A model generated the notes under the pieces. It did no database searches and was not told the DNA's origin. It worked only from the letters and a program-made list of their open reading frames with translations. Made by a program: the position numbers and the translations under genes. A DNA stretch of 64,000 nucleotides from Acidobacteriota bacterium (lineage in GTDB: Bacteria; Acidobacteriota; Holophagae; Acanthopleuribacterales; Acanthopleuribacteraceae), in the NCBI GenBank assembly GCA_002747255.1, contig PDUC01000031.1, positions 1-64,000 on the forward strand, given 5' to 3'. Below, in pieces: positions 16,629-25,593 of the stretch (its first letter is position 1; each line of letters opens with the position of its first letter).

Positions 16629-17639
16629 CTAATTGATGGAATGATTCTGTGTTTGCTGAAAGAGCATTTCCTTTTTCGCTCTCTCAAAAAAAGCGTCTGC
16701 CTTCTCATCTTTCTGAAGCAGATGAAAGGTCCCTTGAGCATGAATTCTCACGGCCCTGCCTTCAAAACGATAGGTGTGAGTCTTGATAAACATGGCTATA
16801 TCATTGACCACTTTTCTGCAAAAAGCCGCGCTACATCGTGGTAGCAAAACAAGGAAGTATTTTTGCTCCACTCTGTAAATAATATCTGACTGACGAACTT
16901 TTCCACGCAATAAATCCACAAAGCTCTTTTGAATCTGCTTCGCAACCGCCTTTTTTGAATCACCGACAAATTGATCAAGACCGTTTATTCTGTAAAGGAT
17001 CAGTCCCAACTTCTGCCCGCGTTGATGAGCTGACCGCACATGCGCTTTCAAATCTCTATGAAACACATTTTGACTTAAAGCGCCTGTATTGGAACACCTG
17101 CTCGCTTCTCGTTCATAGGAGTCCAGTTCCAGAGCCAGGGATTCCATGGTCTCTCGATAAGTCACCATGGTCGTTTCAAGAGACTGCTTGTTTTTTTCCA
17201 AAGTGGACAGCAATTCATTGCCCATGTCAATCATGTGACTTTGCAAAACCTTTACTTCGACAATTTCTTTTGCTCGTTCGATCTTGTCTATGACACCTTT
17301 AAGATCCTTTGAAAAGTCATTTGACTGTGTTTTCTGACTTTCCAGCTCTGCCATGGCGGCATCCAGCAATTCATGAACACCCAATTGATGTTTGTAAAGT
17401 GCTTTTTGTAGCTCAGCAGATTTCACCTTGGCAACTTCAGATGAAACGTTCTTTTCCCAGGCCTGAAAGAACTCAAAAAGCCTGCTTATTAACACTTTAG
17501 AAGAACTTCGATCGGAATAGTACTCGACATAGTTCAAACACAAGTTCCATTTTTCCCAGAGTTTGGAATCCTCTGGTTCATACTTCATGAGAAACTCTTT
17601 TAATGGTTTACTTATTAAGTTAATTCCAGACTGAAGCAA
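16629..17639 (-). CDS. Coiled-coil protein with degenerate GGDEF domain
   Basis: 336 residues. Residues 1-180 are helical and coiled-coil-rich with no recognised domain. Residues about 190-330 resemble a diguanylate cyclase: FHRDLKAHVRSAHQRGQKLG, ILYRINGLDQF, QSDIIYRVEQKYFLVLLPR. The GGDEF signature position reads VEQKYF and the metal aspartate in the D-F-N motif is altered (YRINGLDQF), so it is very unlikely to make c-di-GMP. It may be a regulator or a c-di-GMP-free scaffold. The TTG start at 17639 has GGAG 10 bases upstream; the ATG at 17588 (M18) is an alternative with a weaker site. Convergent with dnaE2. Confidence 0.75.
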   Translation of the reverse strand: MLQSGINLISKPLKEFLMKYEPEDSKLWEKWNLCLNYVEYYSDRSSSKVLISRLFEFFQAWEKNVSSEVAKVKSAELQKALYKHQLGVHELLDAAMAELESQKTQSNDFSKDLKGVIDKIERAKEIVEVKVLQSHMIDMGNELLSTLEKNKQSLETTMVTYRETMESLALELDSYEREASRCSNTGALSQNVFHRDLKAHVRSAHQRGQKLGLILYRINGLDQFVGDSKKAVAKQIQKSFVDLLRGKVRQSDIIYRVEQKYFLVLLPRCSAAFCRKVVNDIAMFIKTHTYRFEGRAVRIHAQGTFHLLQKDEKADAFFERAKKEMLFQQTQNHSIN

Positions 17640-18063
17640 TGCAAGCTGTCTCCTTAATTTTGAAGCACTCCTATTTGTTCTTTCGTATTTTTCACCAGAA
17701 TAATTAAGTGAAAACTGCCAAAAAAGAGAACTCTACTCTCAAAATGAACCATACGTCAGACATTGTACAACGTCATCTGCGAAACTTGCTTTTTCCGTGA
17801 TGGAAGCAACAAAGCTGTTTTTTTCCTGTTTTTGGTGTACATTTTGCTAAAATCCAACTTGAACGTACGGTTGATTTCCTGACAATAGACCAGGTGACTG
17901 ACCGGGCGTTCCGCATCCAGCATTGTGGTATTCTCACACAGCCACTCGGGTCTATTCCGAAAAAGGGAACACGACTCTGTACTTTTGAGCGAAAAACCAC
18001 ATCTGGATGACTGCTTGAAAACTCGCTCAACAACACAAATCGCCATCTAGATAAGGAGCCGCC
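17640..18063. other. Divergent intergenic region
   Basis: It lies between a minus-strand degenerate GGDEF gene and a plus-strand S41 protease gene, so it must contain promoters for both. A TAAAAT near 17850 on the plus strand could be a -10, but no matching -35 is visible. No gene, RNA or repeat is supported; overlapping minus-strand frames have no ribosome binding sites or recognisable content. Confidence 0.35.
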
Positions 18064-19314
18064 TTGAAGATTTTTTTACTACTCACTCTATTCAGCCTGC
18101 CAGTTTTTCCCAAAGACAGCCAAATTGACCTGGCCTCCTTTGAAAAGGTGTGGAAGATGATTAACGATAAACACTGGGATTTAAAAAGCACAGGTGTCAA
18201 TTGGCAAGACATTCACGATCAATACTATCCCCGTGCTAAAAAGGCTCAAACACGGGCCGAAATGCGAACGGTTATCAATGAAATGATCTCTGAACTGGGG
18301 CAAACTCACTTTGGCCTGCTTCAATACGAGGCTTTTGAAGAGCTCGAAGAGCTGCGCGATAAGCTTTATTTCCCAAATGGAACCGTTGATTTCATCGTAG
18401 AGCTCGTAGAAGGTCGCATGATGGTTACCCGGCCTCTTCACCTCGACAAGCCCGGTTCCCTGCCCGTTGGAACAGAGATTCTGTCCATTAGAAACATCCC
18501 GGTCAAGGAAATTGTCACAGCTTTATCGAAGACATTTCAACAATCCAGCCAAAAAGGACTCTACACAACTCGAGAGTGTCAGTCCTATTTTTCCGGAACA
18601 CCGGGCGAGAGCCTGCCTCTCACGGTTAAACTGCCCAACCAAAAAACCGAAACGGCTAAAGACGTTCCCCTTTTCCAGCCAACGGGTATCTCGCAACAAA
18701 TGGGCGACTTACCTCCCATGGTTTTTCAATTTGAAAGTGCCGTCATCGAACAGAACATTGGTCTTATTTCGTTTAACATCTTCCTGTTTCCCCTAACTCA
18801 GGCATTTCCCGCCGCACTCAAGAAATTGGAACACTGCGACGGCTTGATCATCGATCTCAGAGGCAATGGCGGCGGAGTGGGCTTTCTGGCAAGCAACCTG
18901 GCTGGCTACCTTTTTGCTGAACGCGGGAAGCTGGGAACCATGTATTCCAAAGACTCTGAGATCAATTTCCCCATTCTTCCCAGACCCAATCCCTGGAACA
19001 AGCCCCTGGCGATTATTATCGATAGCGGTTCAGCCAGCACGTCAGAGATCTTTGCCGCCGGTATACAGGATCACAAACGAGGCCGCGTTTTCGGAACCCA
19101 GTCAGCCGGCGCAGCACTGCCGTCTTTTATCGAGCGTCTGCCCAATGGCGACCGGTTTCAATATGCCTTTGCCAGTTACCTCAGTGTAAAGGGAAGATAC
19201 CTGGAAGGCAACGGCGTCACGCCGGACACCTCAACACCCCACACTTACGCAGACCTGATTCAGGGTCAAGATGCCGCCATAGAAGCGGCTGTAAATTGGA
19301 TAAAAAATCAGTAA
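18064..19314 (+). CDS. Secreted S41 family (C-terminal-processing/tricorn-type) serine protease
   Basis: 416 residues from a TTG start with AAGGAG 5 bases upstream. A signal peptide (MKIFLLLTLFSLPVFPKD) is present. A tri-helical N-terminal region is followed by a PDZ-like segment (about 95-150, GSLPVGTEILSIRNIPVKEI) and the S41 catalytic domain: GLIIDLRGNGGG and the nucleophile in IIDSGSASTSEIFAAG. The region after it reads GTQSAGAALPS; the classical CtpA lysine is not obvious, as in several S41B members. It probably cleaves proteins in the periplasm. The next gene follows after 14 bases. Confidence 0.9.
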   Translation: MKIFLLLTLFSLPVFPKDSQIDLASFEKVWKMINDKHWDLKSTGVNWQDIHDQYYPRAKKAQTRAEMRTVINEMISELGQTHFGLLQYEAFEELEELRDKLYFPNGTVDFIVELVEGRMMVTRPLHLDKPGSLPVGTEILSIRNIPVKEIVTALSKTFQQSSQKGLYTTRECQSYFSGTPGESLPLTVKLPNQKTETAKDVPLFQPTGISQQMGDLPPMVFQFESAVIEQNIGLISFNIFLFPLTQAFPAALKKLEHCDGLIIDLRGNGGGVGFLASNLAGYLFAERGKLGTMYSKDSEINFPILPRPNPWNKPLAIIIDSGSASTSEIFAAGIQDHKRGRVFGTQSAGAALPSFIERLPNGDRFQYAFASYLSVKGRYLEGNGVTPDTSTPHTYADLIQGQDAAIEAAVNWIKNQ

Positions 19315-19328
19315 ACGGAGACAAAACC

Positions 19329-20084
19329 ATGTACAAAACAATCATTCTATTCTTTTGTTTGACTCTTTCACCCTTTCTCTTTTCGCAAACAGCGGAAGAG
19401 ATCCTGGACAAGGCAGCCAAAGCGCAACTCAATGGAAGTGCTGTCGATGAGCTGTATTCCCTTCAACATAAAATGACGTTAACCATGCCCGGCGGTGTAG
19501 AAGCCAAAATGGAGAGTACGTTCAAAGAGGGCGCAAAATGCCAGATGAAAATCACCATACCAAGCCTCAATATGACCATCGAGCAGGGCTGCGATGGCAA
19601 GGATTGTTATATGTCCGAACCCATGCTCGGTCCCAGATTGCTCGAGGGAGAAGAACTGGGAGCCATGCTCATTCAGGCAGATTTCAAGTCCGATTTTAAC
19701 TGGAGAGAAGCCTATACCTCCTTTAGTTTCGAAGGTGAAGAAGAAGTCAACGGACGACCGTGTTACAAGGTCAAACTTGTGACCGCAGGCGGCGTAGACT
19801 TAGTCAACTTTTACGATAAAGAAACCTACCTTCTAAGACGGACCGATGCGATCATGGTGGATAAAGTGATGGGTAAAATATCCAGTAAGACGTTTTTCGA
19901 TTCTTATCAGGTCTTTGATGGACTTAAGATGCCCACCCACATTATTCAGGAAGCACTCTCCAACCGCATTGAACAGCACATTGAAACGTACAAGTTCAAC
20001 GTACCTGTTGACGATAGTGTGTTCACAATACCAGCTTCCCTCAAGAAAGCAGAAACACAGGATGCCGCTACAAAAAAACCCTAA
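19329..20084 (+). CDS. LolA-like outer-membrane lipoprotein-sorting protein
   Basis: 251 residues from the ATG at 19329, chosen because it follows GGAG and begins a signal peptide (MYKTIILFFCLTLSPFLFSQ). The mature part has the LolA/LolB half-barrel pattern: alternating beta strands, e.g. YSLQHKMTLTMPGGVEAKME, EEEVNGRPCYKVKLV, NFYDKETYLLRRTDA, and ending MPTHIIQEA. It is related to proteins annotated as outer membrane lipoprotein-sorting proteins; whether it moves lipoproteins or another lipid is unknown. Overlaps the dusA start by 23 bases. Confidence 0.75.
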   Translation: MYKTIILFFCLTLSPFLFSQTAEEILDKAAKAQLNGSAVDELYSLQHKMTLTMPGGVEAKMESTFKEGAKCQMKITIPSLNMTIEQGCDGKDCYMSEPMLGPRLLEGEELGAMLIQADFKSDFNWREAYTSFSFEGEEEVNGRPCYKVKLVTAGGVDLVNFYDKETYLLRRTDAIMVDKVMGKISSKTFFDSYQVFDGLKMPTHIIQEALSNRIEQHIETYKFNVPVDDSVFTIPASLKKAETQDAATKKP

Positions 20085-21069
20085 CCGCACGTGCTCCATT
20101 GCACCCATGATGTCCTACACGGACAGGCATTTCAGGCACTTCGTAAGGCTCATGAGCAAATGCACTCTGCTTTATACCGAAATGGTTGTCTCCGGCACGA
20201 TCATCCACAACTTGTCATCGGAATATCTGGACAAAATTCTGGGATTCGACGCCGATCAGCCGCCGCTGGCTGTTCAGCTGGGGGGCGATTGCCCGGATGA
20301 GCTTGAAACGGCTGCTAGAGTTTGTGAGGATTACGGTTATCAGGAAATAAACCTCAATATAGGCTGCCCTTCTGACCGCGTTCAGAAGGGCTCCTTCGGT
20401 GCGGTTTTAATGAAGACCCCTGAAAAGGTGGCAGACCTGTACCACCGCATGCAGCGAGCTGTTCAAATTCCGGTCACGGTTAAACACCGCATAGGAGTCG
20501 ATGACTTGGACTCCTATGAGTTTCTAAGCGACTTTGTCGATACCGTTTCAAAAGCGGGCTGCCGCTCTTTTTCCATTCACGCTCGAAAAGCATGGTTAAA
20601 AGGCCTCAGCCCGGCACAGAACCGAAGCGTCCCACCCCTCGATTACGAACGTGTGTACCAACTGAAAGCGGATTTCCCGGATCTGGAAATTGTGTTAAAC
20701 GGCGGCATTGACTCTCTTGACCAAGCCAGGCAGCATCTTGAAAAAGTCGATGGTGTCATGATTGGAAGAGCAGCGTACCGCCACCCGCTGTTATGTCAAC
20801 ATGTTGACGAAATGCTCTTCAATGACCACTCAAACAAGGCGATTACAACGGGAGAACTGCTGTGTGCCTTTCAGGATTACATGAACCGGGAACTCTCACG
20901 GGGCACTCCGGCCAGTTCGATTCTGCGTCACTTACTTGGTTTTTTCAAAGGCGAGAAGGGCTCCAGAATCTGGCGTCAACGCATCACATCTTTTATTCAG
21001 ACCAAGGAACCCCTTACCGATTTAGCGCTTCTCTACAACGAGACAATTGGCCGATTTAAGGATGAATAA
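20062..21069 (+). CDS. dusA: tRNA-dihydrouridine synthase A
   Basis: 335 residues from the ATG at 20062, which overlaps the previous gene by 23 bases; the ribosome binding site is weak, so a slightly different start is possible. It has the DusA pattern: SIAPMMSYTDRHFRHF, LLYTEMVVSGTI, the FMN-barrel motif EINLNIGCPSDRVQKG with the catalytic cysteine in GCPS, PVTVKHRIGVDD, and FSIHARKAWLKGLSP. It reduces uridines 20/20a in the D-loop of tRNA using FMN and NADPH. The C-terminal helical domain (about 250-335) is full length. Confidence 0.93.
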   Translation: MPLQKNPNRTCSIAPMMSYTDRHFRHFVRLMSKCTLLYTEMVVSGTIIHNLSSEYLDKILGFDADQPPLAVQLGGDCPDELETAARVCEDYGYQEINLNIGCPSDRVQKGSFGAVLMKTPEKVADLYHRMQRAVQIPVTVKHRIGVDDLDSYEFLSDFVDTVSKAGCRSFSIHARKAWLKGLSPAQNRSVPPLDYERVYQLKADFPDLEIVLNGGIDSLDQARQHLEKVDGVMIGRAAYRHPLLCQHVDEMLFNDHSNKAITTGELLCAFQDYMNRELSRGTPASSILRHLLGFFKGEKGSRIWRQRITSFIQTKEPLTDLALLYNETIGRFKDE

Positions 21070-21168
21070 CGCCATTTTTTATCCGCATTGGGAGTTTGCT
21101 GATTACACAAAAAAAACTGCCATCTCCTCAAGCTATGATGTCCATGGTCGTGCCCGGCGATATTTCTA

Positions 21169-22713
21169 TTAAGTGTCGGGCTGCCCGTTCCACACGATGT
21201 CGCGAATTTTCTGTATATCCACATGGTTCACAAAGTGCTGCGCCAGCTTTTCGTATTGAAGGTCGCGCAGATATTCAGCCGATTCGCTCTTTCCTGCGCG
21301 ATTCAGCTCTTTCTCAAACTTGGGATTCACTTTTTTAAGGTATTCTTTTCGGAACGCCGGTTCATCAAAAAGTCCGTGCAGGTAGACACCCTGAATTTTT
21401 TCGTCCTCCGTTTGCCAGCCCTGCAACCGATCCATGGCTTCGCGATTGCGGCTCTTGAGCTGCATGACGGGTTTGCCTTTGCCGACAGAACGCGTTAGTC
21501 CCATGTGTATTTCGTAACCCCTCACCTGAGTCGCTTTCATTCCGAGCCACTCGCCTGTCGTTCGCGTGGTGACCTTGGTTTCCGTCAGGGTGGTTGTTAC
21601 TTCAAGAAATCCCAGGCCTTCGGTACTACCGGGATTGCCCTCAACGCCACAGGGATCATCAATGGTCTTTCCCAGTATTTGATAGCCACCACAAATGCCG
21701 AGTATGGGCTTGTGAGTGTGTTTATAGTTCACAATCTCCTTCAGCCAGCCCGATTCCCTCAGCCAGTTCATATCGCCTCTGACGTTCTTGGTTCCCGGCA
21801 GAATCAGTAAGTCGTACTGGTTTAGAGATCGCGGTTTGGAAAGATACTGGAAGTTGACGATGTCTTCGCGAACAAGTGCGTTGAAATCCGTAAAATTGGA
21901 AATATGGGGCAGGCGAAGACAGGCGATATTCAGGCGATCATTCACCGGCCCATCCAGTGGATCCGTTACAGCCTCGAGGGTAACACCATCTTCTGAATCA
22001 ATTTCAATATCGCGATAATAAGGTACCAGACCCAAGACGGGCAGCCTGGTTTTTTCTTCTATAAAGCGAATTCCTTCTTTAAAAAGACTGGCATCTCCTC
22101 TGAAGCGATTGATAATAAATCCTTTCACGCGTTGCAAGTCTTCTTCGGGAATGACATGCAGCGTTCCTATGATTTGTGCGAAAACGCCTCCGCGGTCGAT
22201 GTCCGCCACCAAGATGACAGGTGCGTCGGAGGCATGCGCCATTCTGAAATTCACAATATCGCCTTTCCGGAGATTGACTTCCGCGCAGGAGCCCGCCCCT
22301 TCCATGACCACCATTTCGTATTCATCGCGCAGCCGATCCAGGCTCTCAAGTGCTTTATTGAAGAGAAACTCCCTGTTTGACAGGTAATTAGAGGCCAGGC
22401 AGTTACCTGCCGGTTTGCCGTGAAGCACGATTTGTGAGCCCGTATCTGAGCAGGGCTTAAGCAGGACGGGATTCATATCGACGGTCGATTCCAGTCTGGC
22501 AGCTTGGGCTTGAACAATCTGGGCTCGGCCAATTTCGCGTCCCTCACCAGTCACACAGGAGTTGTTGGACATATTCTGAGCCTTGTAAGGGACAACTCGT
22601 ATGCCCATATTGCTGAAGATGCGGCACAAGGCCGTCACAACAATGCTCTTCCCCACATCCGAGCCTGTTCCAAGAATGGATAAACACTTTGCTTTCCTGT
22701 TTTTTGTATGCAT
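21169..22713 (-). CDS. cobQ: Cobyric acid synthase (glutamine-hydrolysing)
   Basis: 514 residues, AAGGGG 5 bases before ATG. N-terminal P-loop ATPase domain of the DTBS/CobQ type (GTGSDVGKSIVVTALCRIF, KAQNMSNNSCVTGEGREIGR, VMEGAGSCAEVNL, VILVADIDRGGVFA) and a C-terminal class I amidotransferase-like domain with ILGICGGYQILG (Cys nucleophile) and GVYLHGLFD (His). It amidates four side chains of adenosylcobyrinic a,c-diamide using glutamine and ATP. No other cobalamin genes are in the window, and no cobalamin riboswitch is visible upstream. It converges with dusA. Confidence 0.95.
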   Translation of the reverse strand: MHTKNRKAKCLSILGTGSDVGKSIVVTALCRIFSNMGIRVVPYKAQNMSNNSCVTGEGREIGRAQIVQAQAARLESTVDMNPVLLKPCSDTGSQIVLHGKPAGNCLASNYLSNREFLFNKALESLDRLRDEYEMVVMEGAGSCAEVNLRKGDIVNFRMAHASDAPVILVADIDRGGVFAQIIGTLHVIPEEDLQRVKGFIINRFRGDASLFKEGIRFIEEKTRLPVLGLVPYYRDIEIDSEDGVTLEAVTDPLDGPVNDRLNIACLRLPHISNFTDFNALVREDIVNFQYLSKPRSLNQYDLLILPGTKNVRGDMNWLRESGWLKEIVNYKHTHKPILGICGGYQILGKTIDDPCGVEGNPGSTEGLGFLEVTTTLTETKVTTRTTGEWLGMKATQVRGYEIHMGLTRSVGKGKPVMQLKSRNREAMDRLQGWQTEDEKIQGVYLHGLFDEPAFRKEYLKKVNPKFEKELNRAGKSESAEYLRDLQYEKLAQHFVNHVDIQKIRDIVWNGQPDT

Positions 22714-22949
22714 TCAAGCCCCTTGACCTGTTCTTCATATTGGACGATCAACAGCATGCGCTCTTTTGAAGTGCTGCCCGCGTTTTTTCAGCGTGATCAT
22801 AACACAAACCTTTTTTCCCATCGCTTGCGTTCATCAAGTTATCGTCATTTCAGCCTTTCAACAGAAAGGGACAATACAATTCTCCCAGGACTTAGATTCA
22901 CGAACTGTGCTAAGATCCCCGTAACAACTCTTCATCCAGGAGGTCAAAA

Positions 22950-23363
22950 ATGAAAAAGTTGTTTTTAACATTATCCATTTTGGCATTAGCTACCGTGCTG
23001 ATTCAGGCCGGTACGCCCGATCAAGCCGTCATGGAAAAAGGCAAGAAAATTTATATGGCGTATTGCTTTACTTGCCATCAGCCCACAGGATTGGGCATTC
23101 CCGGAGCCTTTCCACCGCTTGCCAAGTCGGACTACTTGACAAAGAACGACAAAGCGACCGTTATCAAAAGCGTTGTTTTGGGTTTGCAGGGTGAAATCGT
23201 GGTCAACGGCGCAAAGTACAACAGTGTGATGACGCCTCTTCCCCCCAACTACAGCTCTGCTGATGCAGCGGCTGTTTTAACTTATGTTTACAACTCATGG
23301 GGTAATCCCGGCGGTGTTGTAACGGAAGCCGAAGTTGAAGCCGTAAAGAAAGCTGGCAAGTAA
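22950..23363 (+). CDS. Small secreted class I c-type cytochrome
   Basis: 137 residues preceded by a strong AGGAGGTC site. A signal peptide (MKKLFLTLSILALATVLIQA) is followed by one haem site, Cys-Phe-Thr-Cys-His, at about residues 37-41, in the context GKKIYMAYCFTCHQPTGLG. A downstream Met (SVMTPLPP) is the likely sixth ligand, the usual arrangement of PF13442-type monohaem domains. It should carry electrons in the periplasm. No oxidase or partner enzyme adjoins it; it is followed directly by the repeat array. Confidence 0.92.
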   Translation: MKKLFLTLSILALATVLIQAGTPDQAVMEKGKKIYMAYCFTCHQPTGLGIPGAFPPLAKSDYLTKNDKATVIKSVVLGLQGEIVVNGAKYNSVMTPLPPNYSSADAAAVLTYVYNSWGNPGGVVTEAEVEAVKKAGK

Positions 23364-23383
23364 CAACTGGTTTTGAAAAAGAA

Positions 23384-24220
23384 ACCACGAATGAACGCGA
23401 ATTTTAATATTGAATTTACCATGTAACTGAAAATACATGATCTGCCAGTGGGATGGCCGCTGATTTTTTGACATTCCATGCTGAACGGATAGCGCACTGC
23501 ACCATGAAATCATTCGTGTTTATTCGTGTTCATTCGTGGTTATAAACTAATTGATTTAAAAGCGTGAATACCTTTGCCGTTGCGTTGTTTTTTAAAAAAA
23601 ACCACGAATGCACACGAATGCACACGAATTCTTTTTTTGAGTTTACCATGTAACTGGAAATACATGACCTGCCAGTGGGATGGCCGCTGCTTTTTTTGAC
23701 ATTCCATGCTGAACAGATAACGCACTGCACTGTGAAATCATTCGTGTTTATTCGTGTTCATTCGTGGTTATAAACTAATTGATTTAAAAGCGTGAATGCC
23801 TTTGCCGTTGCGTTGTTTAAAAAAAAACCACGAATGCACACAAATGAACGCGAATTTTAATATTGAATTCACCATGTAACTGAAAATACATGATCTGCCA
23901 GTGGGATGGCCGCTGATTTTTTGACATTCCATGCTGAACGGATAACGCACTGCACCGTGAAATCATTCGTGTTTATTCGTGTTCATTCGTGGTTATAAAC
24001 TAATTGATTTAAAAGCGTGAATACCTTTGCCGTTGCGTTGTTTTTAAAAAAAACCACGAATGCACACGAATGCACACGAATTCTTTTTTTGAGTTTACCA
24101 TGTAACTGGAAATACATGACCTGCCAGTAGGATGGCCACTGCTTTTTTAACATTCCATACTGAACGGATAACGCACTGCACCGTGAAATCATTCGTGTTT
24201 ATTCGTGTTTATTCGTGGTT
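23384..24220. repeat. Four-copy A-B-A-B tandem array of about 226-bp repeat units
   Basis: Modules lie at about 23384-23541, 23601-23768, 23827-23994 and 24053-24220, separated by near-identical 58-base spacers (beginning TATAAACTAATTGATTT). Each begins ACCACGAATG...CGAATT and ends ATTCGTGTTTATTCGTGTTC plus ATTCGTGGTT, an inverted pair with a 10-nt internal period. Modules 1 and 3 share TTTTAATATTGAAT and CTGAAAATACATGATCTG; modules 2 and 4 share CTTTTTTTGAGTTTACC and CTGGAAATACATGACCTG. The array therefore arose by duplication of a two-module unit. A related copy is at 227-426. Short open frames inside are repeat by-products. Confidence 0.9.
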
Positions 24221-24247
24221 ACAAACAAACGCTCGCGTCTCGCCCCC

Positions 24248-24898
24248 TCAAGAGCCAAAAATGACGCTGACCAGTGCTCGCAAGTGGTTGTCTATAAAGG
24301 TATAGGGCACAAACAGGAACCTGGACAACGGCGTCATAATGAGAAGCATGATGAATAACATAGCGTATCGCTCTGCCTGGTAAATTTTAACGGCCAGGTG
24401 ATTGGGCAGCATACCCGCTAACACCTTGGCACCGTCCAAAGGCGGTATGGGCAGGAGATTGAACAGTCCCAACAGCAAGTTAACCTGATAGAGTGCAAAA
24501 AAGGCGGCGTATATAAGGGAGTGTAATTCCCAAGTAAGAGCGATCTGTGCAAATACAAGACCGATGACTGCCAGAATGAAATTGGAAATGGGACCCGCAG
24601 CCGCAACCCACATGATGGCCTTTTTCACATTGGTTCCATATCGAAATCGCATGGGATCAAAGGGCACCGGCTTGGCACCTCCAAATACAAATCCAGCCGT
24701 TAAATACAAGACAGCAGGGAGAATAATCGAGAAAAACAGATCGATATGCTTAATGGGGTTCAGGGTAATACGCCCCAGCTCCTTAGCAGTGGGATCACCA
24801 AACTGATAGGCCGCCCAACCGTGAGCTGCCTCATGCACTGACACAGAAAAAACAAGTACTACGATGAACACAATAACCAAAACAAATCCCCTTACCAT
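24248..24898 (-). CDS. Site-2 protease family (M50) membrane metalloprotease
   Basis: 216 residues with five or six membrane segments. The zinc motif HEAAHG (residues about 22-27) sits in the first membrane region, and the second motif NLLPIPPLDGAKVL carries the aspartate ligand; both are intact. AGPISNFILA is also typical. This short form without PDZ or CBS domains resembles the YwhC/Rv1422-type M50B group. It cuts proteins within the membrane; the substrate is unknown. The start ATG at 24898 lacks a strong ribosome binding site, and a TATAAT lies only 14 bases upstream, giving a very short leader. Confidence 0.9.
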   Translation of the reverse strand: MVRGFVLVIVFIVVLVFSVSVHEAAHGWAAYQFGDPTAKELGRITLNPIKHIDLFFSIILPAVLYLTAGFVFGGAKPVPFDPMRFRYGTNVKKAIMWVAAAGPISNFILAVIGLVFAQIALTWELHSLIYAAFFALYQVNLLLGLFNLLPIPPLDGAKVLAGMLPNHLAVKIYQAERYAMLFIMLLIMTPLSRFLFVPYTFIDNHLRALVSVIFGS

Positions 24899-24912
24899 TC
24901 AATCCGCTGGCT

Positions 24913-24918
24913 ATTATA
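24913..24918 (-). promoter_or_regulatory. Possible -10 element for the M50 protease gene
   Basis: On the minus strand TATAAT occurs within AAGTATAATAG, about 14 bases before the start codon. There is no good -35, so the call is weak. If real, the mRNA leader is only a few bases long. Confidence 0.3.
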
Positions 24919-25078
24919 CTTGAATTAGAGAAAATAAATACTCTTTGAACTCGAAAAGTGCCGTTGCCCATCTCCTGTTTGCTTTATGAATCAGGTCTCA
25001 GATCCCGAGAACCTGGAAGTTGGGGTAATTGCCGGTTGCTCTTGAACCAATGATTTTTTTGGAAAAAAAAGACCGCAT

Positions 25079-25109
25079 AAAAAAAAAGAGCCCCGATCAA
25101 AATCGGGAC
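25079..25109 (-). terminator. Terminator of the initiator tRNA gene
   Basis: Read on the minus strand, GTCCCGAT and ATCGGGGC form an eight-base stem with a short TTTG loop, followed by a long run of T (A-run at 25079-25087 on the plus strand). It starts about 19 bases beyond the tRNA 3' end. Confidence 0.85.
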
Positions 25110-25127
25110 TTACTTTTTTAAAACAAT

Positions 25128-25204
<77 letters not shown>

Positions 25205-25216
25205 TCAAGGTTGCTA

Positions 25217-25245
25217 AATATATCAACTGTGGTTGGATACGTCAA
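25217..25245 (-). promoter_or_regulatory. Promoter of the initiator tRNA gene
   Basis: On the minus strand TTGACG (25240-25245) and TATATT (25217-25222) are separated by 17 bases and end 12 bases before the mature tRNA 5' end. This is a strong match to a housekeeping sigma-70 promoter. Confidence 0.75.
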
Positions 25246-25493
25246 TCACTAAATTGCATTTTTTACAAACAAACTCGTTTTATCGGGCGTTGCAACGGCG
25301 GCTGGATTGGGTACTCCTGCGTATTTTGAATAAGTCATTTAAAAGTTCAGAGACCCCGACAATAGAAGCAGAATTTTGTGTTATCTGCGGTTATAATAAC
25401 AAGAGGATGACGGGTTCCTCTTCTGTACCTGACATCTTATCAGGCAACGAACAGAACCAGAACTCCACCCTGGCCCCAACCCAAACACGCATC

Positions 25494-25574
25494 TTTTGAC
25501 GCACTGCGTCAAAAAAATCTTGACAGTTATGCCGCAGTGCGTTAAATTAAACAGTGTCATGCCGCTATGCGGCA
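25494..25574 (+). promoter_or_regulatory. Three TGC/GCA palindromes, probable PhaR operators
   Basis: Palindromic sites: GACGCACTGCGTC inside a 21-base inverted repeat at 25494-25514; TGCCGCAGTGCGTTA at 25530-25544; TGCCGCTATGCGGCA at 25560-25574. Their centres (25504, 25537, 25567) are 33 and 30 bases apart, about three helical turns. The middle one lies between the -35 and -10 of the promoter. PhaR regulators are known to bind TGC-rich inverted repeats at their own and phasin promoters, and the next gene encodes PhaR. Autorepression is the natural reading. Confidence 0.7.
25520..25548 (+). promoter_or_regulatory. Promoter of the phaR-phasin operon
   Basis: TTGACA at 25520-25525, a 17-base spacer, and TAAATT at 25543-25548. 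The spacer contains one of the three TGC palindromes, so binding there would block RNA polymerase directly. Transcription would begin near 25555, placing the last palindrome in the transcribed leader. Confidence 0.75.
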
Positions 25575-25593
25575 CAATCATTGAGAGGTAAAA

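Noticed and set aside
20398-20412. DusA has Val115 where many relatives have Cys in the FGACLM stretch
   Set aside because: The catalytic cysteine of Dus enzymes is the one in the GCPS motif, which is intact here, so this substitution does not imply loss of activity.
22714-22949. Possible cobalamin riboswitch before cobQ
   Set aside because: No conserved B12-box sequence or matching hairpins could be found in the leader.
23288-24192. Several similar 60-70 residue minus-strand open frames in the repeat array
   Set aside because: They follow the repeat units, have no ribosome binding sites, and encode the mirror of the ATTCGTG repeat (FIRVHSW-type residues); they are by-products of repeated DNA.
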